Shown in pieces: positions 34,114 to 43,743 of a DNA stretch of 64,000 nt. The translations under genes and the position numbers were made by a program. Below the pieces are notes generated by a model. That model made no database searches. It was given only the letters and a program-made list of their open reading frames with translations, and was not told where the DNA came from. How positions within the stretch are numbered: position 1 is the first letter of the stretch; each line of letters begins with the position of its first letter. Source of the stretch: Aureimonas fodinaquatilis (lineage in GTDB: Bacteria; Pseudomonadota; Alphaproteobacteria; Rhizobiales; Rhizobiaceae); NCBI RefSeq assembly GCF_008369445.1, contig NZ_VTWH01000001.1, positions 186,001 to 250,000 of the forward strand. The letters run 5' to 3'.

Positions 34114-35532
34114 TTAAGTCTGGCCCAGTTCCCTGGCGCTTGCTGCCAGGCCCCATTGCAACAGATCTTCTGCGCGTTCTGCACTTTCCGCCTCTACATA
34201 GCAGCGGAATTCCGGAGCATTGCCAGATGGCCGGAAGTGAACTGTCGCGCCATCCTGCAATGTCACTTTCAAACCATCCAATGCATTCAGCGAGGCAATC
34301 GACCCTGCCGGTCTGAAAAAGTTTTCTGCGTAGGGCGCGTCCGATTCAAGCCTCTGAACGAACTGCCGGCTGGTCGCAGAGGGAATGTTCTGCAACCGGT
34401 TGGCAAGCGCGATCCCCGCTCTCAACTGCGCCGGAACTTCGTGCAGTGGCGAAGTGCGCGCATGGATCAGCGCCGCAATGATCGGCAGAACAGCATCACG
34501 CGTTGGCAACGCCTTAAGCTGCTTGTTGTTACGGACAATCGAACTGCCAAGCAGCACCCCGCCATTGGCCTCAAAACCCAGCACACTCTCATGTCCGGAG
34601 GCCGTTGCCTGAACCATTGCCTCAATGACATAGGGTGAGCCAACCCTGGTGCGATAGACCGATGTGGCCACGCCGGAGCGTTCAACAGCCGAACTGGAAG
34701 TCACCGGTGTGGCCAGCGTCGTCAATCCAAGACTGGACGCTGTCAGCAGCCCAAGCAGATCGCCGCGCAATATCTGGCCGTGCTGGTCGGCAACCAGTGG
34801 CCGGTCTGCATCGCCGTCGGCGGAGATGATTGCATCAAATCGGTTGCTGGCCGCCCATTCGCGAATGAGCGTCACGTCTTCCGGTCTGTGCGCTTCAGTA
34901 TCCACGGGCACGAACTGGTCAGAGCGGCCCAGCACAACAACTTTAGCCCCCAACATGCTCAGGATTTCCACCAGCAAATCTCGTGCCACGGTGCTCTGCT
35001 GATAAATACCAACTGTCAGCCCTGCCAGCGCATCGGCGTCGAAAAAGCGGGTGTAACGCGTTTTATAAGCCTGCAACGCCTCATGCGAGCGGTCTTCGAC
35101 TGGCAAGGAAGATCGCGCGGCAACCGGTGTCGAGGCCGTAAACCGGGCAAGAATTCCTGCCTCGTCAGATTTGGTGATCTCCCCGTCGGATCGATAGAAT
35201 TTCAGGCCATTGCGGTCATCCGGTATATGGCTGCCAGTCACCATTACGCCCGCAGCGCCTGCATCAAACACTGCCATGGCCAATGCCGGCGTTGGCAATT
35301 CGCCGCAGTCTATCGCGGTCCAGCCACATGCCTGTGCTGCGGCAACGCAATTGCTGGCAATTTGCGGGCTGCTGGAACGCAGATCACGACCAACCATCAA
35401 GGTTTTTTGTGTCGCAGGGTCTTCACGTTCCAGATGGTGCAGAAACGCCTGTGTCCATACAATTGCTGCTTCGCCGACAAGATCGGTGACAAGACCTCGC
35501 AGGCCGCTGGTTCCGAATTTCAGGCTCGACAT
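34114..35532 (-). CDS. Phosphomannomutase (phosphohexomutase family)
   Basis: A 472-residue alpha-D-phosphohexomutase, likely converting mannose 6-phosphate to mannose 1-phosphate. It has FGTSGLRG at residues 6-13, the phosphoserine loop MVTGSHIPDDRNG (Ser near 99), the metal loop DGDADRPL near 238 and a sugar-binding GFEANGG near 320. The serine loop reads TGSHIP, as in the family. The ATG at 35532 is nine bases after the manC stop, so the two are an operon making GDP-mannose precursors. Phosphoglucomutase activity is a possible alternative. Confidence 0.88.
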   Translation of the reverse strand: MSSLKFGTSGLRGLVTDLVGEAAIVWTQAFLHHLEREDPATQKTLMVGRDLRSSSPQIASNCVAAAQACGWTAIDCGELPTPALAMAVFDAGAAGVMVTGSHIPDDRNGLKFYRSDGEITKSDEAGILARFTASTPVAARSSLPVEDRSHEALQAYKTRYTRFFDADALAGLTVGIYQQSTVARDLLVEILSMLGAKVVVLGRSDQFVPVDTEAHRPEDVTLIREWAASNRFDAIISADGDADRPLVADQHGQILRGDLLGLLTASSLGLTTLATPVTSSSAVERSGVATSVYRTRVGSPYVIEAMVQATASGHESVLGFEANGGVLLGSSIVRNNKQLKALPTRDAVLPIIAALIHARTSPLHEVPAQLRAGIALANRLQNIPSATSRQFVQRLESDAPYAENFFRPAGSIASLNALDGLKVTLQDGATVHFRPSGNAPEFRCYVEAESAERAEDLLQWGLAASARELGQT

Positions 35533-35540
35533 TTCAGCGC

Positions 35541-36971
35541 TCAACTTCTTGCATAGACATCTTCGAGGCGAATAATATCGTCTTCTCCGGTATAGCTGCC
35601 GACCTGGACCTCGATGATCTTCAGGGCAATTTTTCCCGGATTGTGCATGCGATGCACGCAACCGATCGGCAGATAAGCCGCTTCATTTTCATGATAGAGG
35701 CGGGTTGTGCCATCAATCGTAACTTCAGCCGTGCCGTGAACGACAACCCAATGTTCGGCCCGATGGTAGTGGCGTTGCAACGAAAGCGTTCCGCCCGGAT
35801 TGACGCAGATATGCTTGACCTGCCACCGATCACCCAGATCAATTCGCTGATACCAGCCCCACGGACGGTGAACACGCAGATGGTGGGTTGCCTCGCCATA
35901 GCCTTGGTCGCGCAACTGGCTGACCAGTTCCTTGACCTTGCCGGTTTGCGCACGATCCGCAATCAGCACCGCGTCGGGTGTAGTGACCACGACGACATTT
36001 GCCAGCCCGATAACCGTTGTCAAAGTGCCTTCGGAGCGGATGAGGCTGTTTTGCGTGTCGAGAACCGAAACCGGACCTTCCAGCACGTTGCCTTGCTCAT
36101 CCGCGTTTTTGACCGTGTAGACGGAATCCCACGTGCCAACATCCGACCAGCCGAACGAGGCTGGAATGACACCGGCGCGACGCGTCTTTTCCATGACCGC
36201 ATAGTCGATCGAAATGCGTGGGGCCTTGGCAAAAGCGTCCGCATCCAGCCGCAAAAAGTCCAGATCCCGCTTTCCAAGGTGAACAGCCGTGCGCGCCGCC
36301 TCCAGCACCTGCGGTGCATGGGCGGCCAGCTCTTCCAGCATGCTGGGTGCATGAAAAACAAAATTGCCGCTGTTCCATACCAGACCATCCGCCACATAGC
36401 GCTGTGCCGTTTCCGTGTCCGGCTTTTCAACGAATTGCTGAATGGTGAAAGCGCCGTCATGCGGCAGGGCCTCGCCAGTGGCAATGTAGCCATAGGCCGT
36501 GGAGGGGCCGTCCGGAACGATGCCCAGCGTCATGATCAGGCCGGATTCCGCTGCACGCGCCGCTTTTACACAATCGGCAACAAAGGCCGCTTCATTGTCT
36601 ATGACATGGTCTGCGGCCAGCATCAGGCAGATGGCATCCGGTTCAGCCTGCGCGGCAATCAGGGCGCCAACGGCCACTGCTGCTGCCGAATCGCGCCTTT
36701 CCGGTTCCAGTACTATTTCGCCAGTGATGCCCAGTTGCAGCATTTGTTCGGCAACGACAAACCGGAAATCATTGCTGGTCACAACGATCGGCGCGGCAAA
36801 ACCTTTGCCACTGACCCGGCGCAACGTGGCCTGAAATGTGGAAATCCCGTCATCCATAATCGCGATAAACTGCTTGGGCATTGTCTCGCGGGAAATTGGC
36901 CAGAGGCGCGTGCCCGCACCACCAGCCATGATGACAGGAGTAATGAGGGCGGTGGTTGCGTCAGCGGGCAT
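35541..36971 (-). CDS. manC: Mannose-1-phosphate guanylyltransferase/mannose-6-phosphate isomerase
   Basis: A 476-residue bifunctional type II enzyme. The N-terminal nucleotidyltransferase has MAGGAGTRLWPISRETMPKQF (residues 16-35) and FVEKPD; the C-terminal cupin isomerase domain has GWYQRID, VNPGGTLSLQRHYHRAEHW and the metal-binding His. It makes GDP-mannose for polysaccharide or glycoconjugates. The start at 36971 overlaps the trmL stop by 11 bases and has AAGGA upstream. Operon partner is the phosphomannomutase gene. Confidence 0.93.
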   Translation of the reverse strand: MPADATTALITPVIMAGGAGTRLWPISRETMPKQFIAIMDDGISTFQATLRRVSGKGFAAPIVVTSNDFRFVVAEQMLQLGITGEIVLEPERRDSAAAVAVGALIAAQAEPDAICLMLAADHVIDNEAAFVADCVKAARAAESGLIMTLGIVPDGPSTAYGYIATGEALPHDGAFTIQQFVEKPDTETAQRYVADGLVWNSGNFVFHAPSMLEELAAHAPQVLEAARTAVHLGKRDLDFLRLDADAFAKAPRISIDYAVMEKTRRAGVIPASFGWSDVGTWDSVYTVKNADEQGNVLEGPVSVLDTQNSLIRSEGTLTTVIGLANVVVVTTPDAVLIADRAQTGKVKELVSQLRDQGYGEATHHLRVHRPWGWYQRIDLGDRWQVKHICVNPGGTLSLQRHYHRAEHWVVVHGTAEVTIDGTTRLYHENEAAYLPIGCVHRMHNPGKIALKIIEVQVGSYTGEDDIIRLEDVYARS

Positions 36972-37452
36972 TCCGGTTGGATCCTTCCAAATGGGTTGCG
37001 TGGCGGGTTTGGCGAAGTGCCTCACCCAGCACCATAGATGCGCTGATGGCCAGGTTTAGCGAACGCGCACCGGTTTGCATGGGTATCGTCAGCCGCGCAT
37101 CGGCAGTGAGGTGCACGCTTTCCGGTACACCCGCACTTTCGCGCCCGAACAGAAGAATATCATCCTCTTGATAATTGAAATCCAGATAGGTGCAATCTGC
37201 CCGGGTGGACAGCAGAACGAGGCGGCGTCCTGATTCCTGCCGCGCGGCCTCGAAGGCGGCAAAATCCAGATGCCTCACAAGCGCTGCCTGATCCAGATAA
37301 TCCATTCCTGCGCGCTTGAGGTTGCGGTCGGAAAGGTCAAACCCCGCTGGCTCGATAATTTCGATGCTGACGCCCATACAGGCCCCAAGGCGCAACAATG
37401 TGCCGGTGTTTCCTGCTATGTCCGGCTGATAAAGTGCGATGGAAACTGTCAT
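36961..37452 (-). CDS. trmL: tRNA (cytidine(34)-2'-O)-methyltransferase
   Basis: A 163-residue SPOUT methyltransferase that methylates the wobble nucleotide of tRNA-Leu isoacceptors. It begins ALYQPDIAGNTGTLLRLGAC and carries the knot motifs LLFGRESAGVP and IPMQTGARSLNLAISASM. The ATG at 37452 is preferred to 37500 because family members start MTVxxALYQP. It is divergent from the ABC exporter gene and upstream of manC. Confidence 0.93.
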   Translation of the reverse strand: MTVSIALYQPDIAGNTGTLLRLGACMGVSIEIIEPAGFDLSDRNLKRAGMDYLDQAALVRHLDFAAFEAARQESGRRLVLLSTRADCTYLDFNYQEDDILLFGRESAGVPESVHLTADARLTIPMQTGARSLNLAISASMVLGEALRQTRHATHLEGSNRNAR

Positions 37453-37533
37453 TGCGCCCTGATAAACCCATGTAGCTCCGTGGTGGAAGCCACGATCCAT
37501 ATGCTGAAATTGCTCTCAATTCCGGAAAAAGTA

Positions 37534-39408
37534 ATGTTTGCGAAATTCGAACGGCTTGTCGAGCCGTTTCCCCAGTCCGAAGTCCACAAGCCGCCGAACT
37601 CGTTGTGGCGGTTTATCTGGCACTATGTTCGGCCCATTCGCCCTTATTTTCTTGCGGTTGCAGTTCTGACCGGTGCCGTCGCCATACTGGAGGTGATGCT
37701 GTTTTCCTTCGTGGGCAGCATCGTCGACTGGCTTTCTTCAACACCGCGTGATGTGTTTCTGGCAGAGCAGGGATGGACGCTGGCTGCAATGGCATTTGTG
37801 GTTCTGGTGCTTCTGCCCGCACTGGTTTTCATTGAGTCGCTTTTCACCTTCCAGGCGATTTTTGCCAATTTTCCGATGCGATTCCGCTGGACTGTCCACA
37901 ACTGGTTGCTGGACCAGTCGCTGGGCTTTTTCCATGACGAGTTTGCCGGGCGCGTGGCAACAAAACTGATGCAGACAGCTTTGGCTGTGCGCGAAACGGT
38001 GATGAAGTTCGTTGAGGTGCTGCTTTACGTCGCCGTGTATTTTACCGGTGTGGTGGTGTTGATTGCCGCTGCGGACTGGCGGTTGACGCTGCCCTTTGTT
38101 GGCTGGCTGCTTCTCTATGTCGCAATGCTGCGATATTTCATTCCGCGTCTCATGACGGTTGCAGAGCGGCAGGCCGACGCGCGGGCTGAAATGACGGGGC
38201 GGATTGTCGATGCCTATTCCAACATCGGCACCGTAAAGCTGTTTGCTCATACGCGGCGCGAGGCAGAGCATGCCCGCCGCAGCATGAGCGGCTTTCTGAC
38301 CACGGTTTACGGGCAGGGCAGGCTGATCACCGCTTTTTACGGCTGCCTCTATCTGTTGAACTCACTTCTGCTGTTTGCCGTAGGGGCAATGGGCATCAGC
38401 CTTTGGCTGGATGAGTTGATAACCGTTGGCGCCATTGCGGTTGCCGCCGGCCTGGTGCTGCGGCTGAACGGCATGTCGCAATGGATCATGTGGGAAGTCT
38501 CGGCACTGTTTGAAAATATCGGCACGATCCGCGATGGAATCGGCACTTTCACCACACCCGTTGCACTGCAGGATCGGCCGGATGCAACCGAGTTGAAGGT
38601 GACGCAAGCGGAGGTGCGGTTTGAAAATGTCTCATTTGCCTATTCAGAGGACAAACCCCACCGCGATGCTGGCGCCGTGGTCAGCGATTTCTGCCTGACA
38701 ATTCGGCCGGGGGAAAAGATCGGGCTGGTCGGCCGTTCCGGCGCAGGCAAGTCCACCCTGCTGAACCTGTTGCTGCGATTTTATGATGTCTCCTCCGGGC
38801 GGATAGTGATTGACGGGCAGGACATTGCGCATGTGACGCAATCTTCTCTGCGCCGGCAGATCGGCATGGTGACGCAGGACACATCCCTGCTGCACCGCAC
38901 CGTGCGGGAAAACATCCTGTATGGCCGTCCGGATGCCACCGAAGAGGATCTGGACCGGGCGATCATGCGCGCGGAGGCCAAGGGTTTCATCTCTGAACTG
39001 AGCGACAGGCATGGCGGAACCGGTCTGGACGCCGAGGTTGGTGAACGCGGTGTCAAACTCTCCGGCGGGCAGCGGCAGCGCATAGCCATTGCGCGGGTCA
39101 TGCTGAAAGACGCGCCGGTTCTTCTGCTGGATGAAGCCACCTCGGCGCTGGATTCGGAAGTGGAGGCGGTGATTGCCGAAAACCTGTACAGGTTGATGGA
39201 GGGGAAGACCGTGATCGCTGTGGCGCACCGCTTATCCACAATTGCGGCGCTGGACCGGTTGATTGTGCTGGATAAGGGCCAGATCGTCGAACAGGGCACC
39301 CACAACGAGCTTTTGGCCGCAGGTGGCCTGTATTCACGGCTGTGGCAGCGCCAGGCAGGCGGGTTTCTTGCATGTGAAGCCGGCGAAGAAACAAACACTT
39401 ATGCATGA
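37534..39408 (+). CDS. ABC exporter, fused membrane and ATPase domains
   Basis: A 624-residue half-transporter of the MsbA/multidrug type. Six membrane segments lie within residues about 35-330, followed by the ATPase with Walker A GRSGAGKST near 405, Q-loop VTQDTSLLHRTV, signature LSGGQRQR near 510 and Walker B VLLLDEATSALD. It would act as a homodimer. The ATG at 37534 (MFAKFERLVEPFP) is preferred to 37501. The substrate is unknown; the gene sits between trmL and petABC as in other Rhizobiales. Confidence 0.9.
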   Translation: MFAKFERLVEPFPQSEVHKPPNSLWRFIWHYVRPIRPYFLAVAVLTGAVAILEVMLFSFVGSIVDWLSSTPRDVFLAEQGWTLAAMAFVVLVLLPALVFIESLFTFQAIFANFPMRFRWTVHNWLLDQSLGFFHDEFAGRVATKLMQTALAVRETVMKFVEVLLYVAVYFTGVVVLIAAADWRLTLPFVGWLLLYVAMLRYFIPRLMTVAERQADARAEMTGRIVDAYSNIGTVKLFAHTRREAEHARRSMSGFLTTVYGQGRLITAFYGCLYLLNSLLLFAVGAMGISLWLDELITVGAIAVAAGLVLRLNGMSQWIMWEVSALFENIGTIRDGIGTFTTPVALQDRPDATELKVTQAEVRFENVSFAYSEDKPHRDAGAVVSDFCLTIRPGEKIGLVGRSGAGKSTLLNLLLRFYDVSSGRIVIDGQDIAHVTQSSLRRQIGMVTQDTSLLHRTVRENILYGRPDATEEDLDRAIMRAEAKGFISELSDRHGGTGLDAEVGERGVKLSGGQRQRIAIARVMLKDAPVLLLDEATSALDSEVEAVIAENLYRLMEGKTVIAVAHRLSTIAALDRLIVLDKGQIVEQGTHNELLAAGGLYSRLWQRQAGGFLACEAGEETNTYA

Positions 39409-39590
39409 TGCAGCAGGATATTGTGCGCTAAGTGCAGCCTTAGTCTGGACAAGTTCCAAGTGGCAGCCTAAGAAAACGCGCCGGTCGGATGGACCTTGGG
39501 CCACGTCGTGCCATGCGCGCGGGTGAGTCGCTGCCCCGCCGAAATTTATGCGCCGGAGTTTCCGGCAACCCTGAAGGAGCGTGTTAGCCC

Positions 39591-40151
39591 GTGAGCGTCC
39601 ACGACACATCAGAACCGACCCGCCGGGACTTTCTCTATATCGCGACAGGCGCTGCGGCCGCTGTCGGTGCGGCAGCAGTGGTTTGGCCATTCATTGACCA
39701 GATGAACCCAGATGCAGCCACTCTGGCCCTCGCCCAGATCGATGTGGATATAAGCCAGATTGCGGCAGGTCAGTCGATTACTGCCAAATGGCGCGGAAGG
39801 CCGGTGTTCATCCGCCAGCGCACGCCCGCCGAGATGGAAGAAGCAAAGGCGGTTCCGCTTTCCGCGCTGAAAGACCCGCTTGCGCGCAACAGCAACCTTG
39901 CATCAGACGCCCCTGCCACCGACGAAAACCGCTCGGTACCTGGCAAGGAAGAGTGGCTGGTGATGATCGGCGTCTGCACGCATCTTGGCTGCATCCCGCT
40001 TGGACAGGCAGGAGACTATGATGGCTGGTACTGCCCGTGCCACGGTTCGCACTACGACACGGCCGGGCGCATTCGCGTCGGTCCAGCTCCGGAAAATATG
40101 CATATTCCGGCTTATGAATTTACCAATGACACAACAATTCGTGTTGGCTGA
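39591..40151 (+). CDS. petA: Ubiquinol-cytochrome c reductase Rieske iron-sulfur subunit
   Basis: The 186-residue Rieske protein of the bc1 complex. A twin-arginine signal-anchor [11 protein letters not shown] (residues 10-20) precedes the single membrane helix; the 2Fe-2S box residues are Cys129 and His131 (CTHLGC) and Cys148 and His151 (CPCHGSH), with the disulfide cysteines 134 and 150. The start is GTG. It is the first gene of petABC. AAGGAG lies eleven bases upstream, a longer gap than usual. Confidence 0.96.
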   Translation: MSVHDTSEPTRRDFLYIATGAAAAVGAAAVVWPFIDQMNPDAATLALAQIDVDISQIAAGQSITAKWRGRPVFIRQRTPAEMEEAKAVPLSALKDPLARNSNLASDAPATDENRSVPGKEEWLVMIGVCTHLGCIPLGQAGDYDGWYCPCHGSHYDTAGRIRVGPAPENMHIPAYEFTNDTTIRVG

Positions 40152-40172
40152 CGAGGGGGAAGAGCTGCAATC

Positions 40173-41468
40173 ATGAGTGGTCACTCGTCCTATGTACCAT
40201 CCACCGGCGTTATGCGGTGGATCGATTCGCGGCTTCCACTGCCGCGCCTTGTTTACGACAGCTTCGTTGCCTATCCGGTGCCGCGCAATCTGGGTTATGC
40301 CTACACGTTCGGCGGCATTCTGGCGCTGTTTCTCGTGGTGCAGATCCTGTCCGGCGTTGTGCTGGCCATGCATTACGCCGCATCCACAGAGCTCGCCTTT
40401 GATTCGGTTGAGCGCATCATGCGTGATGTGAACTGGGGCTGGATGATCCGCTATATGCACGCAAATGGCGCATCGTTCTTCTTCATCGCGGTTTACCTGC
40501 ATATTTTCCGTGGTCTGTACTACGGTTCATATAAGGCCCCGCGTGAAATTCTCTGGATTCTCGGTGTCATTATCTTCCTTCTGATGATGGCAACCGCGTT
40601 CATGGGCTATGTGCTGCCCTGGGGGCAGATGTCGTTCTGGGGTGCCACGGTTATCACCGGCTTCTTCACCGCCTTCCCGATAATTGGTGAGCCAATCCAG
40701 ACCCTGTTGCTGGGCGGCTTTGCGGTGGACAATGCAACACTGAACCGCTTCTTCTCCCTGCACTATCTCCTGCCATTCATGATTGTCGGCGTTGTGATTC
40801 TGCATGTGTGGGCGCTTCATGTGACCGGTCAGACCAACCCGACCGGCGTTGAGGTCAAGACACCCAAGGACACAGTGCCATTCACGCCGCATGCCACGGT
40901 GAAGGATGCCTTCGCCATGGTGGTCTTCCTGATTTTGTTTGCCTACTTCCTGTTCTACATCCCGAACTATCTCGGGCATCCGGACAACTACATCCGGGCA
41001 AACTCGCTGGTGACCCCGGCCCACATTGTTCCTGAATGGTACTTCCTGCCTTTCTACGCCATGTTGCGCGCCATCACCTTCAACATCGGGCCAATCGACT
41101 CCAAGCTGGGTGGCGTTCTGGTGATGTTCGGTTCGATCATCATCCTGTTCTTCCTGCCATGGCTTGATACATCCAAGGTCAAGTCCACCGCCTATCGCCC
41201 GGTCTACAAGATTTTCTTCTGGGTCTTTGCGATCAATGCGGTGTTCCTGGGTTGGCTCGGTTCGCGTCCGGCAGAGGGCATCTACCCGTTGCTGTCGCTC
41301 ATCGGCACGATCTATTACTTCGGTCATTTTCTGATCGTGCTTCCGGTGCTCGGCCTGATCGAGAAGCCGAAGAAACTGCCAAATTCGATCTCCGAAGCGG
41401 TTCTGGCCAAGCATGGTGCCACAAGCACACCTGCTGGCGCCGCAGCGTCTCCGGAAATCAAAGGCTGA
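40173..41468 (+). CDS. petB: Cytochrome b of the bc1 complex
   Basis: A 431-residue membrane protein with eight helices that binds hemes bL and bH and forms the quinol oxidation and reduction sites. Paired heme-ligand histidines are in helices B and D ([19 protein letters not shown] and [20 protein letters not shown]), and the Qo motif PEWY is present near residue 288. A Pro/Ala-rich C-terminal tail is normal for alphaproteobacteria. The stop overlaps an unused ATG; petC starts 24 bases later. Confidence 0.97.
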   Translation: MSGHSSYVPSTGVMRWIDSRLPLPRLVYDSFVAYPVPRNLGYAYTFGGILALFLVVQILSGVVLAMHYAASTELAFDSVERIMRDVNWGWMIRYMHANGASFFFIAVYLHIFRGLYYGSYKAPREILWILGVIIFLLMMATAFMGYVLPWGQMSFWGATVITGFFTAFPIIGEPIQTLLLGGFAVDNATLNRFFSLHYLLPFMIVGVVILHVWALHVTGQTNPTGVEVKTPKDTVPFTPHATVKDAFAMVVFLILFAYFLFYIPNYLGHPDNYIRANSLVTPAHIVPEWYFLPFYAMLRAITFNIGPIDSKLGGVLVMFGSIIILFFLPWLDTSKVKSTAYRPVYKIFFWVFAINAVFLGWLGSRPAEGIYPLLSLIGTIYYFGHFLIVLPVLGLIEKPKKLPNSISEAVLAKHGATSTPAGAAASPEIKG

Positions 41469-41491
41469 TGAAGAGCAAGAAGGAATTTGCA

Positions 41492-42424
41492 ATGAAACGG
41501 CTTCTCTCAGCTCTTCTTGCTGCCGGCGTTCTTTTTGCCCCGGCCTATGCAACAGCCCAAAGCGCCGAACCTTCGGCGGTGGAAGGCACTGCGCAAGAGG
41601 CGGCTCCGGCCGCCTCGGGCGAAACCACCGCAACAGATGAACATGCCGCTGAGGCGCATACGCCGCATTATCCGCTGGAAAAGCCGGAGATGCTCTCATG
41701 GAGCTTTGCCGGTCCTTTCGGAAAATGGGATATTGGCCAGCTTCAGCGCGGGTTGAAAGTCTATCGCGAAGTCTGCGCATCCTGCCATGCCATGGACCTT
41801 GTTGCGTTCCGCAATCTTGAGGCTCTTGGCTACAGCGACGCGCAGGTGCGGGCGATTGCTGCTGAATACACCATTACCGATGGTCCGGATTCTTCGGGCG
41901 ATATGTTTGAACGGCCTGGCATTCCAACAGACCGCTTCCCCTCGCCATATCCAAATGATCAGGCGGCTGCGGCTTCAAATGGTGGCGCTGTGCCGCCAGA
42001 CTTCTCCTTGATTGCCAAGGCTCGTGCGGTTGAACGCGGCTTTCCGAACTTTGTGTTCGACATCTTCACGCAATATGCTGCTTCCGGGCCGGATTACATC
42101 CATGGTCTGTTGACAGGATACGGGCGCGAAGTGCCGGAGCACATCGAAATCCAGCCGGGAACTCACTACAACCCGTTCTTCATCGCTGGTCCGGCATTGG
42201 CCATGGCTCAGCCTATTTCCGAGGGGCAGGTCACTTATGATGACGGTGCGCCGGAAACGGTTGAGCAATATTCGCGCGACATTTCGGCGTTTCTGATGTG
42301 GGCGGCTGAACCGCATCTGGTCAAGCGCAAGGCGACCGGTTTTGTGGTGATGATCTTCCTCGTGCTGTTTGCTGGCTTGATGTATGCGGTCAAGCGTCGC
42401 GTCTGGGCATCGACACCGCACTAA
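41492..42424 (+). CDS. petC: Cytochrome c1 of the bc1 complex
   Basis: A 310-residue periplasmic cytochrome with a C-terminal anchor. Residues 1-22 are a signal peptide, a linker rich in Ala/Glu follows, the covalent heme site CASCH is at residues 95-99, and a membrane helix (GFVVMIFLVLFAGLMYAV) lies near the end. The ATG at 41492 has AAGGA seven bases upstream and gives a good signal peptide; an ATG at 41468 overlaps the petB stop. Two palindromic repeats and a strong terminator end the operon. Confidence 0.95.
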   Translation: MKRLLSALLAAGVLFAPAYATAQSAEPSAVEGTAQEAAPAASGETTATDEHAAEAHTPHYPLEKPEMLSWSFAGPFGKWDIGQLQRGLKVYREVCASCHAMDLVAFRNLEALGYSDAQVRAIAAEYTITDGPDSSGDMFERPGIPTDRFPSPYPNDQAAAASNGGAVPPDFSLIAKARAVERGFPNFVFDIFTQYAASGPDYIHGLLTGYGREVPEHIEIQPGTHYNPFFIAGPALAMAQPISEGQVTYDDGAPETVEQYSRDISAFLMWAAEPHLVKRKATGFVVMIFLVLFAGLMYAVKRRVWASTPH

Positions 42425-42425
42425 A

Positions 42426-42525
42426 GCATTTCCCGTTGAAACGGCAGCGTTTCAACGACAGGACAATGCGACAAGAGTAAAGCATTTCCCGTTGAAACGG
42501 CAACGTTTCAACGACAGGACAATGC
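42426..42525. repeat. Tandem pair of dispersed palindromes, copies 2 and 3
   Basis: Two nearly identical 44-base units (42426-42469 and 42482-42525, period 56) run GCATTTCCCGTTGAAACGG-NN-ACGTTTCAACG or GCGTTTCAACG-ACAGGACAATGC. They start right after the petC stop codon and precede the terminator. Each folds into a hairpin from CGTTGAAACG and CGTTTCAACG. Confidence 0.85.
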
Positions 42526-42533
42526 AGATAATA

Positions 42534-42557
42534 AAAAAGGGCCGCGAGGCCCTTTTT
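42534..42557. terminator. Strong Rho-independent terminator of petABC
   Basis: AAAAAGGGCC, loop GCGA, GGCCCTTTTT: a perfect 10-bp stem ending in a T run, and symmetrical so it can also end the minus-strand MaoC genes converging from the other side. Confidence 0.92.
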
Positions 42558-42583
42558 CTTTGACAAGAGAGCCTTCATCCCGG

Positions 42584-43057
42584 TCAGGCGCCAGTACGGA
42601 CAAACACCGTGGTTGTCATGCTGAGAACCGGCTGGCCCGCCTGATTTTCAGCCTCGACCAGGCTTTCAATCAAGCCCCAACCGGGGCGGGACTGCGAATG
42701 GCGCTTGGAGACCACGGTGGTGCGGTACTGGATTGTCTCGCCAGCAAACACCGGTCGCAGCCAGCGCATGTTCTGAATGCCGGGGGAGGGGCCGAATTCG
42801 GCGCTATCCAGACCTTCGCTGGCTCGCTCACGCATCAGCGTTGCCATTGTGGCCACGTTCCGTTTCATGAACACGGCTGCTGTATGCCAGCCCGATGCGC
42901 ACAAACCGCCGAACAGAGTGGTCTTCGCCTGCTCTTCACTCAAATGAAACGGCTGAGGGTCAAACTTCTCGGCGAAGCGAATAATTTCGTCGGCTGTGAA
43001 GGTGTGAGCGCCAAGATCCAGCACCATACCTTCCCGAATATCGTCATAGAAACTCAT
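42584..43057 (-). CDS. MaoC-like (hot-dog) dehydratase, second of a pair
   Basis: A 157-residue hot-dog protein related to (R)-specific enoyl-CoA hydratases. It has IIRFAEKFDPQPFHLSEEQA (Asp and His at the usual catalytic positions near 36 and 41) and FGGLCASGWHTAAVFMK. NMRWLRPVFAGETIQYRTTV follows. It is a close paralogue of the protein at 43100 and is downstream of it, 42 bases apart; the two may form a heterodimer. The acyl substrate is unknown. Confidence 0.85.
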   Translation of the reverse strand: MSFYDDIREGMVLDLGAHTFTADEIIRFAEKFDPQPFHLSEEQAKTTLFGGLCASGWHTAAVFMKRNVATMATLMRERASEGLDSAEFGPSPGIQNMRWLRPVFAGETIQYRTTVVSKRHSQSRPGWGLIESLVEAENQAGQPVLSMTTTVFVRTGA

Positions 43058-43099
43058 TGTGTAGTCACCTCGAAGACTGCAATTCCAGCAAAAGCATGG

Positions 43100-43555
43100 T
43101 TACGACCGGGTGAGCATCATCACCGTATACTCCGACACCAAAACCGGCTCCTGCCGCTGGTTGGCCAGAGTTGTGCGCATTTTCAGAATGCCAATGGTCG
43201 GGCGCGACTGAGAACGCCGGGCGTCCAGAACCCGTGTTTCGCCCGTCAACTCGTCGCCGGGCCTGACCGGCTGCTGCCATCGAACCGTATCGACCCCGGG
43301 TGAACCTTGAGAGGTGGAACTGTTGAGAAACGAGTCGCACATCATCCGCATCATTATTGAGCAGACATGCCAGCCAGAGGCGGACAAGCCGCCTAGCATG
43401 GTTTTTTCTGCTGCGGCTGCGTCCAGATGCATCGGCTGCGGGTCATACTCCTGCGCGAAGGAAATGATCTCCTCGCGGGTAACAACCCGTGTTGCCATCG
43501 GCAGAACGGTGCCCGTGGGAAATTCTTCAAAAGGTCTTCTTGTTGCTTCTGCCAT
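43100..43555 (-). CDS. MaoC-like (hot-dog) dehydratase, first of a pair
   Basis: A 151-residue paralogue of the preceding protein: IISFAQEYDPQPMHLD, LGGLSASGWHVCSIMMRM and VRWQQPVRPGDELTG carry the same catalytic Asp/His and substrate loop. The ATG at 43555 has GGGAGGAA directly upstream; an earlier GTG-type start is not needed. The tandem arrangement is common in Rhizobiales, and the proteins are likely subunits of one enzyme acting on a CoA thioester. Confidence 0.85.
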   Translation of the reverse strand: MAEATRRPFEEFPTGTVLPMATRVVTREEIISFAQEYDPQPMHLDAAAAEKTMLGGLSASGWHVCSIMMRMMCDSFLNSSTSQGSPGVDTVRWQQPVRPGDELTGETRVLDARRSQSRPTIGILKMRTTLANQRQEPVLVSEYTVMMLTRS

Positions 43556-43743
43556 CTGTTCCTCCCAAACCCTGCGAAGCTTCGGTGTCACCCAGGCCAA
43601 CTCCCCGGTCCGGGTAACGAAAAGGCAGCCTCGCCCTCAAAAGACAAAGCTGCCTCACAATTTCTTACCCGGGAAAACGACACAACGCTCCGGTTCGTCG
43701 TATGATTCCGCCGCTGGAACGATCTGTCTTCAATGAATTCTCT

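Noticed and set aside
35643-37037. 464-codon plus-strand ORF opposite manC
   Set aside because: Shadow of manC, which has complete catalytic motifs on the minus strand.
39232-39244. TTATCCACA DnaA-box match inside the ABC exporter gene
   Set aside because: It encodes a conserved Leu-Ser-Thr-Ile of the H-loop region (RLSTI), so it is explained by coding.
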